Shown here piece by piece: positions 1 to 5,644 of a stretch of 10,012 nt of DNA (the first letter of the stretch is position 1; each line of letters begins with the position of its first letter). Below the pieces are notes generated by a model. It did no database searches. It worked only from the letters and a program-made list of their open reading frames with translations, and was not told the origin of the DNA. The translations under genes and the position numbers were made by a program. Location: contig JAGCRL010000196.1 in the NCBI GenBank assembly GCA_017964705.1, positions 1 through 10,012 on the forward strand. Reading direction: 5' to 3'. This DNA is from Alphaproteobacteria bacterium (lineage in GTDB: Bacteria > Pseudomonadota > Alphaproteobacteria > RF32 > CAG-239).

Positions 1-1025
1 AAATCTATTTCATTCTGGTATGTGTTTTTATCATCAATAATTATTATTTCATTTAAAAATTGATCGTACATTTCTAGTCTTTTTTTATCTATAGCATCGT
101 ATAAATAAAATCTTTCTATTTTTATGTATTCAGAAATTTTTTTTGATTCTATATCTATCTTAAAATTACTAGACAGAAGACTATTACTATTGGCTATAAA
201 TGGAGAAAAGAATTTAAATACTGTTTGAGGATTTCTATGTTTAGCTATAATCATAACTTTATATAACAAAATATCTCGTTCTGTATCATTAAATATGTTA
301 TGGGCTTCATCTATCAGAATAAGATCTAAATTTAATTTCTTATTTTTCTTTAGAAGCGTTAATAATCGTTCCTGTGTTAAGACCGCTACAAATTTATCTT
401 CATCTTTATACATTTCAGGATGTAATATTATTTTATTTAGACTTTTATATATAGTACTGTTATCTAATAGTCTTCTCTGTGTTTGGGAGAGTAAGGCTTT
501 TGTTGGCACTACTATACATACTTTCTTATCTAGGTTTTGACTTACAAGTTTAATAATTAAATCTGATTTTCCATACGATGTTGGAGCAACTATTAAAGCG
601 GAAGAAATTGTTTTTTTAGTAAAATCATAAAGTTCTTTTTGTTCCTCGGTTAAATATATATTATCTTTTTTAAAAAGATTCATATATGCAGAAGTAAGTA
701 TCATTGAAAATGTAGGATTATTATTTGCAATAACTATTTTTTCTATTAACTTTGTTACAGGAATAAAGCCTAGAGTTATGCTTGTTTCGTATAATGGAAT
801 ATAATCTTTGTATATTGTTGTATATCTGACTATTATTCTATAACCTAATTTTTTCAAATTAATATCTTGTTGATTTAAGAATATAATTGCAAGAGATAAT
901 AAATATGATTTTTGCTGTTCATTTAATTCTATTTTTTCATTAATCATAAATTCTTTATATAAATCAAAAAATTCTTTTGACTTATCTCTTTGATTTCGTA
1001 ACTGCTGGATTGAAAAATTTATCAT
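1..1025 (-). CDS. hamB: HamB-like DEAH-box helicase of a Hachiman system (5' part, runs off the window)
   Basis: An uninterrupted frame of 341 codons runs from an ATG at 1025 to the left edge with no stop, so the C-terminal part lies outside. Superfamily 2 helicase motifs appear in order: Walker A APTSYGKS (residues 147-154), motif Ia around VVPTKALLSQ, a TQERLL segment, motif II LILIDEAH (DEAH at 239-242) and motif III-like FFSPFIANSN (S274). About 145 residues without recognised motifs precede Walker A. The start overlaps the stop of the upstream nuclease gene as ATGA, implying translational coupling. In Hachiman systems HamB is the ATP-driven helicase that senses aberrant or phage DNA and controls the nuclease HamA; that role is inferred here from the pairing. 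The gene is visibly more AT-rich than the primase and integrase genes, consistent with separate acquisition. A different helicase-nuclease defence pair is possible, because the helicase C-terminal domains cannot be seen. Confidence 0.82.
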   Translation of the reverse strand, partial: MINFSIQQLRNQRDKSKEFFDLYKEFMINEKIELNEQQKSYLLSLAIIFLNQQDINLKKLGYRIIVRYTTIYKDYIPLYETSITLGFIPVTKLIEKIVIANNNPTFSMILTSAYMNLFKKDNIYLTEEQKELYDFTKKTISSALIVAPTSYGKSDLIIKLVSQNLDKKVCIVVPTKALLSQTQRRLLDNSTIYKSLNKIILHPEMYKDEDKFVAVLTQERLLTLLKKNKKLNLDLILIDEAHNIFNDTERDILLYKVMIIAKHRNPQTVFKFFSPFIANSNSLLSSNFKIDIESKKISEYIKIERFYLYDAIDKKRLEMYDQFLNEIIIIDDKNTYQNEID

Positions 1026-1804
1026 TTACTAGCCTCTTGATTAATGAAATCTTTAATAGCTTGGTAAGTTTTTTTATGGATGGCAAATATTATTAAATTC
1101 TTAAAAGGCTCAATATTTAGTTTTTTTCTATAGTTTACTATCGCTGTATAATCAATATCAGAGGATATATCACAATATAAAACAGATGTTAATATTATAT
1201 TTTTTGATTTTTTGGAAGTATTAGGAGTTTCATCCATACAATTTTTAAATTTTCTTAATATTTCTATTAGATTTATATTTTTAGTGTTTGCAGCCATCTG
1301 TGCGTGATTCATAGCATTAGACCATAAATTTTGAGAGTTTATAAAAAATTTGCTTTTCATATCTTTTTGCGCTCTTTTTAATAATATTTTAGTACCTTTT
1401 GTCGGTGTCCTTGTTATTTTAGATGAACTACCTGATTTTACTTCATTATACCATAATTCATTGTTTTGTTGGGAATAGTATACAATATCAAAGCCCTTCT
1501 TAAAACTTTTTTCTTCTAAATTCATAAGACATGAAAGAGGAAGAAAATCTTCTATTTCTTTATTTATCAAAAGATGCGCTAATAATTCACCTATCATTCC
1601 TTTAATTCTGTTTTGATTATTATGGCATATTTCAAGCATTTCACGCAATACTTCATTATGTGAAAACATTATTCCATTCTTTCCTCGAGCGATAGAGGAA
1701 ATTTCATCTATAATTATTTGCTTTAACTCATTTGTGAAAGAAGTAATTTTGCAAATTACAGTATTTTTATCTGTTCTTTTTATATCTATCCCATTAATAT
1801 TCAT
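1022..1804 (-). CDS. hamA: HamA-like nuclease (DUF1837 type) of a Hachiman system
   Basis: The protein has 260 residues if started at the ATG at 1804. It carries a PD-(D/E)xK-like core. A helix with GMIGELL (E73) is followed by KGFDIVYY (D106), then LWYNEVKSG with E121-V-K123 as the ExK pair. This order of GE, GxD and ExK, with an adjacent DEAH helicase, is what the DUF1837/HamA family shows. HamA is the DNA-degrading effector of Hachiman, held in check by HamB until infection. I chose the ATG at 1804 because AAGGTG lies six bases upstream. The frame can be extended to a TTG at 1852, but that codon lies upstream of the start point expected from the promoter at 1832-1860. The stop overlaps the helicase start (ATGA). 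Family assignment rests on motifs and context, not on an alignment; a generic restriction-like nuclease is the alternative. Confidence 0.75.
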   Translation of the reverse strand: MNINGIDIKRTDKNTVICKITSFTNELKQIIIDEISSIARGKNGIMFSHNEVLREMLEICHNNQNRIKGMIGELLAHLLINKEIEDFLPLSCLMNLEEKSFKKGFDIVYYSQQNNELWYNEVKSGSSSKITRTPTKGTKILLKRAQKDMKSKFFINSQNLWSNAMNHAQMAANTKNINLIEILRKFKNCMDETPNTSKKSKNIILTSVLYCDISSDIDYTAIVNYRKKLNIEPFKNLIIFAIHKKTYQAIKDFINQEASK

Positions 1805-1831
1805 TTTGAACACCTTACAAAATATGTTTGA

Positions 1832-1860
1832 ATTGTATATTAATGGAATCAAAATCTCAA
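1832..1860 (-). promoter_or_regulatory. Promoter of the Hachiman pair
   Basis: On the minus strand a -35 TTGAGA (1855-1860) and a -10 TACAAT (1832-1837) are separated by exactly 17 bp. Each hexamer differs from the sigma-70 consensus at one position. Transcription would begin near 1825, giving a leader of roughly 20 nt with the AAGGTG ribosome site before the ATG at 1804. This gives the two defence genes their own promoter although they lie downstream of, and co-directional with, the XRE gene. An AT-only inverted repeat (1859-1866 with 1875-1882) overlaps the -35 region and the end of the XRE gene. It could be a weak terminator or a binding site. Confidence 0.55.
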
Positions 1861-1873
1861 TATTTATTTATTT

Positions 1874-2227
1874 TTAAATATTATTTTTCAACTCTAAAAG
1901 CGCTTCAATTTGTCTCTGAATTACTTTTAATGTGCGTGTGTCTTGGTTTTTAATCAGCTTTAATATGGTTTGCACAGCCTCCGGCAGTTCCTCAGTCGGT
2001 GGTTGCTCGTTGTCATTAAACAATGAATCTACTGAAACATTTAGAGCCTCTGCTAACGAGAGCAAAGTTGTTACTTTCGGATCGCTTAAACCACGCTCAA
2101 TATTAGAAATTGTGTTAATCATCTTGCCGGAAACGTCCGCAAATTCTTCTTGATTCATTCCCTGCTTTTTGCGGAGTGCGGCAATTCGCCTGCCTAAAGT
2201 TTTTAAGATTATAGTTGATTCGGTCAT
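1874..2227 (-). CDS. XRE/Cro-CI family transcriptional regulator
   Basis: This 117-residue protein has a helix-turn-helix domain over residues 10-70. Helices LGRRIAALRKKQGMNQEEFA and MINTISNIERGLSDPKVTTL lead into LLSLAEALNVSVDSLF, the standard Cro/CI fold. The C-terminal part (about 80-117) is helical, with no peptidase or toxin domain, so it is probably for dimerisation. AAAGG lies six bases before the ATG. The gene is divergent from the lipoprotein operon, with 158 bp between the two starts. That interval holds palindromes overlapping the rightward promoter, so repression of the operon and of itself is the simplest reading. It lies 69 bp upstream of the HamA ATG on the same strand. Readthrough into the defence genes is possible, although those genes have their own promoter. 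The operator assignment is inference. Confidence 0.85.
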   Translation of the reverse strand: MTESTIILKTLGRRIAALRKKQGMNQEEFADVSGKMINTISNIERGLSDPKVTTLLSLAEALNVSVDSLFNDNEQPPTEELPEAVQTILKLIKNQDTRTLKVIQRQIEALLELKNNI

Positions 2228-2385
2228 ATTCAGCCTTTCAGATCACCGGTTATTTTCACATTTTAATGTGTTAAATACCATAGCGGTCGGCTGTGTGTTT
2301 TATTGCCATTTTTATTGACAGCGAATCCAAAACACATTACACTGTGTTTAAGTTTTCTTTTTTTTCATAGTGGAGTATATAATAC
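2228..2385. promoter_or_regulatory. Divergent regulatory region with palindromic operator candidates
   Basis: Three related sites lie between the XRE gene and the lipoprotein gene. The first is the perfect palindrome CACATT-TT-AATGTG (2257-2270), flanked on one side by GTTAA. The second is a TGTGTGTTTTA half-site near 2292-2302. The third is AAACACA-TTACAC-TGTGTTT (2330-2349), which covers the -10 of the rightward promoter. All share the half-site AACACA/TGTGTT. The first site also covers TAAAAT on the minus strand, a possible -10 for the XRE gene. This arrangement suits binding by a dimeric XRE regulator controlling both directions. Confidence 0.6.
2315..2343 (+). promoter_or_regulatory. Promoter of the lipoprotein-SHOCT-ankyrin operon
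   Basis: A perfect -35 TTGACA (2315-2320), a 17-bp spacer and a -10 TACACT (2338-2343) point rightward. The start point would be near 2350, leaving a leader of about 36 nt with GGAG ten bases before the ATG at 2386. An inverted repeat with TGTGTT-type arms (2330-2349) overlaps the spacer and -10, where a bound protein would block RNA polymerase. A strong core promoter with an overlapping operator suggests a tightly repressed, inducible operon. Confidence 0.65.
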
Positions 2386-3234
2386 ATGAAGAAACATTTT
2401 TTAGTTATATTTACAGCTATATTGTTGTTAGTCGGATGCGCTAATGAAAGACTCTCTGCTATTAATGAACAGTATAGAGAGGCCCGAGCTGAAATACCAA
2501 ATAATTGTTTTTTTCTTTCTGACTATTTCAAATATGATAATAATGAAGGCATACAATATGTATCATCAATTCAGCAAGGCAAGGAGTGGTATGATACCAA
2601 GAAAATATATCAGACCTTAACAGCAGATGCAGATGATAACATCTTTCATAAATTATTGGAAGCATGTGAAATCTGTGCAGAAGAGCGTCCGGAAGATGCA
2701 GTGAAATATATGAAATATAAAGAAAGCATCTTAAAGGTACAAAGGGATAAAGACAAAAAAATCAAAGCCGCTAAAATAACTGAAGAGGAAGAATTAAAGA
2801 AGAAAAGGGAAGAAGAAGCAAAAAAATTAGCACTGTCAAAAAAATATAATGCAGAGTGGTGCGATGGCGGAATTTTAAGCAAAAAGAATAGATGCTTATT
2901 AGAAGGTGAATTTCAAATTTTTGAGCAACAGGAAGCTGGTACTTTGGTAAAGCCAAGAATAAATATGAGCCTTAAAGAAATACAAATGCTGGCGGCTTTT
3001 TCGCAACTTTCCACGCTGATGTCAATGACAACTGGTGAACCGGATGAGCTTAACAGAGATCTTAATGATATGGCTGATGAAATGCAACAATTAGTTTTTA
3101 TAGAATCTAACGCAAAAGATTCCAACCAAATTGATGGTGCTATTGTAAAAGGTCTTTTCTTGCGTGACGGGGTGTATAAATACGATTCTTTGAGCGGAAC
3201 AAGAACAGTGAAGAAAATAAAGAGATTACAGTAG
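2386..3234 (+). CDS. Uncharacterised lipoprotein with a charged coiled-coil segment
   Basis: I do not recognise a family for this 282-residue protein. It starts with a classic lipoprotein signal: MKKH, a hydrophobic stretch and the lipobox LVGC with Cys18. Processing and lipid attachment at the envelope are therefore expected. The residues after the Cys are Ala-Asn, with no Asp at +2, which in enterics would favour outer-membrane sorting. Residues about 110-153 are extremely rich in Lys and Glu and probably form a coiled coil. Further cysteines lie at 41, 94, 97, 159 and 170. The C-terminal third has no recognised motif. It is the first gene of a three-gene operon; its TAG stop is part of the AGGAG ribosome site of the next gene, so translation is probably coupled. 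The two partners are membrane proteins, so an envelope assembly is plausible, but function is unknown. Confidence 0.85.
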   Translation: MKKHFLVIFTAILLLVGCANERLSAINEQYREARAEIPNNCFFLSDYFKYDNNEGIQYVSSIQQGKEWYDTKKIYQTLTADADDNIFHKLLEACEICAEERPEDAVKYMKYKESILKVQRDKDKKIKAAKITEEEELKKKREEEAKKLALSKKYNAEWCDGGILSKKNRCLLEGEFQIFEQQEAGTLVKPRINMSLKEIQMLAAFSQLSTLMSMTTGEPDELNRDLNDMADEMQQLVFIESNAKDSNQIDGAIVKGLFLRDGVYKYDSLSGTRTVKKIKRLQ

Positions 3235-3247
3235 GAGAAATATAGAA

Positions 3248-3667
3248 ATGGACATTGAAGATTTAGAGAAATTGCGAAAGTTAAAGGATAAAGGCGCCTT
3301 GACACAAAAAGAGCTTGATGAACAAGTTGCAAATTATTTAAATTCAGCAAAAGTTTCTCAAGAAAAAATAGAAAAAACATCTTTATCTGATAAACCTGCT
3401 AATCGTGGAGGCATAAGAATAAGTCACATTATATGTCTAGGTTTTGTTTTTATTGCTATCTATATAGTTGTTGAAAATGAATTTCCAAAAATAATGTTAT
3501 GCAATGAAGAAGCATCACAGGAAAAGTGCAATTGTATTAAACAAGCTGTTTCTAGAAACATTTCTTTTTTAGATAAAGTAAAAATATTGGTAATAGGTAG
3601 CTCCCGTGAAGAATTAAATTCCTATTTAGATTTGAGTAGTAGATTTCGTTGTAGTTTGGAGGATTAA
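3248..3667 (+). CDS. Small SHOCT-like, single-span membrane protein with extracytoplasmic cysteines
   Basis: This 139-residue protein begins with a SHOCT-like module (MDIEDLEKLRKLKDKGALTQ, continuing to about residue 31). A polar linker is followed by one membrane span at about 59-76 (ending FIAIYIVVEN). The rest carries Cys85, Cys94, Cys96 and Cys135. If the basic linker keeps the N-terminus in the cytoplasm, these cysteines face the periplasm and could form disulphides. The first 35 residues match the start of the next protein (shared M-IE-LEKL, KG and T positions), so the two share a module. The AGGAG site overlaps the previous stop, and the gap to the next gene is only 4 nt. SHOCT modules are usually C-terminal oligomerisation elements; here the module is N-terminal. 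Function unknown. The Cys cluster could also bind a metal. Confidence 0.8.
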   Translation: MDIEDLEKLRKLKDKGALTQKELDEQVANYLNSAKVSQEKIEKTSLSDKPANRGGIRISHIICLGFVFIAIYIVVENEFPKIMLCNEEASQEKCNCIKQAVSRNISFLDKVKILVIGSSREELNSYLDLSSRFRCSLED

Positions 3668-3671
3668 TAAT

Positions 3672-5201
3672 ATGAATATTGAACAGCTAGAAAAATTGAA
3701 TGAATTAAGAGAAAAAGGAATTATAACCCGAGAACAATTTGAAATAGAAAAGAAAAAAATTCTTCAATCGGATTCTGATGTGAAATCATATGATAATTTG
3801 TCAAAGCCTAAAATAAATTGGAAGCATTTAGGATTATCCTTTTCTATTTCTGTTATTTATTTTTTCCTTATATGTTTTCTTTCAGCATTTTTTAAATATG
3901 CTACTGCGAGTAAAGACAGTATCTTTCCTCAATTAGTTATTATAAGTGCTGTTTTTTTTACATTTTATGCCATTAAAAAAGAAACATATAAATACAGATA
4001 TTGTTCTTCTGCATGGGCCATATTTTTCTACATAATATTCTGTATTCCATTAGCTATATGGGTAGTTTCTTATCAATTTTTACAAATAAATACAGGTTGT
4101 GCATCATTAATAGAATCGAAAAATATCAAAAAAAGAAATAAAATCCTAACAAATATAGGAATTGCCATTTTATTAATTATAACAGTTGGTGTAATATTTA
4201 GTTTATATACGCAAGCGACTTCCTATCATATTTTACAATCCAATAAAACAATATCAATGGTTAATAATCGTAAAAAATTAGCAGATGAACTGCACTCGGC
4301 TGTGTTAGGTGGTAAATTAGAAGAAGTGAAGCAGTTAATTGCTAATGGTGCTGATGTCAATATATCGAAAGATGATGAGTGCTATCTAGATGATTATGCT
4401 ACACCGCTTCTTTTAGCAATTTATGATGGAACAGGGGATTATGCAAATAAAGATAGTGTAGAAATTGCAAAAATATTGATAGAATCCGGTGCTGATGTTA
4501 ATGCAGTTTGTAACACAAAATCTGGAGCTGAGGTCAATCCTTTGAGTTTAGCAATTGGCGACATTCAAATAATGAAGTTGCTTATTAAAGCGGGAGCTGA
4601 TGTCAATGCCAAAATCAAACGTAATTTAGAACCAGACATGACTATGCTTGCCTATGCTCTCCATTACGCCGACAGTCAAGCAGTTGAGGAATTGTTAAGC
4701 AATGGTGCAGATTATAACGCAGATTACGCCGGAAATAAAATAGCTAATTTATGCTTATATATTGTAGGAGAAAAATCTTCTGAAGAAAAATATAAAAATT
4801 TTACTCAAAATTGCAGTAGTTTATTACAGTATATCAAAAAAGAAAATCCAAAAGCACTACAAAATAATTCCACATCATCTGTCGTTTTGCCTAGTGAGTA
4901 TAATCAGAGACTATTTAGAAATATTGAATCAAAAGAATTTCAAACATTACTACAACAAGGAATTGAACAATATCTAATAAATTATCTAAAAGAAACAGGA
5001 AATCAGCCTTATAGCGGAAAATTAGATGATTACTTATCAATATTTACACCTTATATTCCTTTACCGGAAAAGCCTGTTGTATTGAATAATACAAATATCG
5101 AATTTACATATGGAACATATGAAATTGCAGCTGGCTATATAGGACCAATAAGTTTTTCAATTACTAAAGAGAAACTTAAACCTTTTCTTATAAAAAGATA
5201 G
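3672..5201 (+). CDS. SHOCT-like, four-span membrane protein with ankyrin repeats
   Basis: Of its 509 residues, 1-33 form a SHOCT-like module (LEKLNELREKGIITREQF) similar to the start of the preceding protein. Four hydrophobic spans follow at about 52-74, 82-101, 112-137 and 160-178. Residues 203-350 hold about four ankyrin repeats with the signatures LIANGADVN, LIESGADVNA, LIKAGADVNA and LLSNGADYNA. The C-terminal 110 residues (about 400-509) match no motif I know. With four spans, both the SHOCT module and the ankyrin domain should lie on the same, presumably cytoplasmic, side. Ankyrin repeats bind proteins, so this looks like a membrane-anchored scaffold or an immunity/sensor subunit; that is inference. 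The ribosome site GGAGG lies inside the end of the upstream gene, four bases separate the two, and a hairpin terminator follows. AT-rich throughout, like its operon partners. Confidence 0.85.
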   Translation: MNIEQLEKLNELREKGIITREQFEIEKKKILQSDSDVKSYDNLSKPKINWKHLGLSFSISVIYFFLICFLSAFFKYATASKDSIFPQLVIISAVFFTFYAIKKETYKYRYCSSAWAIFFYIIFCIPLAIWVVSYQFLQINTGCASLIESKNIKKRNKILTNIGIAILLIITVGVIFSLYTQATSYHILQSNKTISMVNNRKKLADELHSAVLGGKLEEVKQLIANGADVNISKDDECYLDDYATPLLLAIYDGTGDYANKDSVEIAKILIESGADVNAVCNTKSGAEVNPLSLAIGDIQIMKLLIKAGADVNAKIKRNLEPDMTMLAYALHYADSQAVEELLSNGADYNADYAGNKIANLCLYIVGEKSSEEKYKNFTQNCSSLLQYIKKENPKALQNNSTSSVVLPSEYNQRLFRNIESKEFQTLLQQGIEQYLINYLKETGNQPYSGKLDDYLSIFTPYIPLPEKPVVLNNTNIEFTYGTYEIAAGYIGPISFSITKEKLKPFLIKR

Positions 5202-5216
5202 ATAATACCCAAAATA

Positions 5217-5279
5217 AAATAGAAACTTTTTTCGACTTCTATTTATGGCGCATCTTAAAAGATGATGCGCCTGTTTTTT
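5217..5279 (+). terminator. Rho-independent terminator after the ankyrin gene
   Basis: GGCGCATC (5247-5254) pairs with GATGCGCC (5264-5271) around a 9-nt loop, followed by TG and seven T. A weaker AT-rich hairpin, AAATAGAA (5217-5224) with TTCTATTT (5237-5244), lies directly before it. Together they should end the three-gene operon. Only 24 nt then separate the T-run from the next start codon. Confidence 0.8.
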
Positions 5280-5303
5280 TAATTTCATGAAAGGGTAAAA
5301 ACA

Positions 5304-5594
5304 ATGGCAAAAATTTATGCAACAAATGACGTATATTTCTTTCCGAAAGTCATAAAAGTATTTTTGGTTAACGATAAATACGAAGCTGATTTATGGTTTT
5401 ATAAAACAAGAGATATTTATGAAGCTGATTGCAAAGATGAAATTTGGTATTTTTCTGATAGTGAATATGGTTCAACAGCAGTTATTTGTTGGGTTGATGA
5501 TAAATACGATGCTGATGTTTGGGTTTATCAAGTCCGAGATAAATATGAGGCTAGGTGGAATAAAGGCAATAAATTTTTAGGTCGTATCGGCTAA
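5304..5594 (+). CDS. Small repeat protein resembling the DUF6150 family
   Basis: This 96-residue protein is built almost entirely of degenerate repeats of about 12 residues, ending in Asp-x-Tyr-(Glu/Asp)-Ala-(Asp/Arg). Examples are KVFLVNDKYEAD (18-29), LWFYKTRDIYEAD (30-42), VICWVDDKYDAD (60-71) and VWVYQVRDKYEAR (72-84), with a diverged copy at 46-59. The alternation of aromatic and aliphatic residues suggests short beta strands. The pattern recalls the small proteins called DUF6150, named here from memory and not from a search. There is no signal peptide or membrane span. AAAGGG lies eight bases before the ATG. It sits alone between the terminator of the ankyrin operon and a bidirectional terminator. 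No clear promoter fits in the 24 nt after the upstream T-run, so it may rely on readthrough or on a promoter inside the hairpin region. Role unknown. Confidence 0.75.
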   Translation: MAKIYATNDVYFFPKVIKVFLVNDKYEADLWFYKTRDIYEADCKDEIWYFSDSEYGSTAVICWVDDKYDADVWVYQVRDKYEARWNKGNKFLGRIG

Positions 5595-5601
5595 TAATCA
5601 A

Positions 5602-5636
5602 AAAGGGCGAATCGTTGAGACTCGCCCTTTCTTTTT
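5602..5636. terminator. Bidirectional terminator between convergent genes
   Basis: AAAGGGCGA (5602-5610) pairs perfectly with TCGCCCTTT (5622-5630) around an 11-nt loop. On the plus strand the stem is followed by CTTTTT; on the minus strand the T-run extends from the stem. It sits between the ends of the small repeat protein gene (5594) and the primase-helicase gene (5645), so it can serve both. Confidence 0.85.
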
Positions 5637-5644
5637 CTATTTTT

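Noticed and set aside
295..540. Plus-strand open frame of 81 codons
   Set aside because: Lies antisense within the helicase gene, whose motifs are clear; composition looks like a shadow frame.
1932..2153. Plus-strand open frame opposite the XRE gene
   Set aside because: The minus strand encodes a clear Cro/CI fold with a ribosome site; the plus frame has no family features.
2646..3380. Three minus-strand open frames of 61-155 codons
   Set aside because: They mirror the lysine/glutamate-rich lipoprotein gene, giving low-complexity Phe/Leu/Ser-rich translations, and lie in a plus-strand operon with good ribosome sites.
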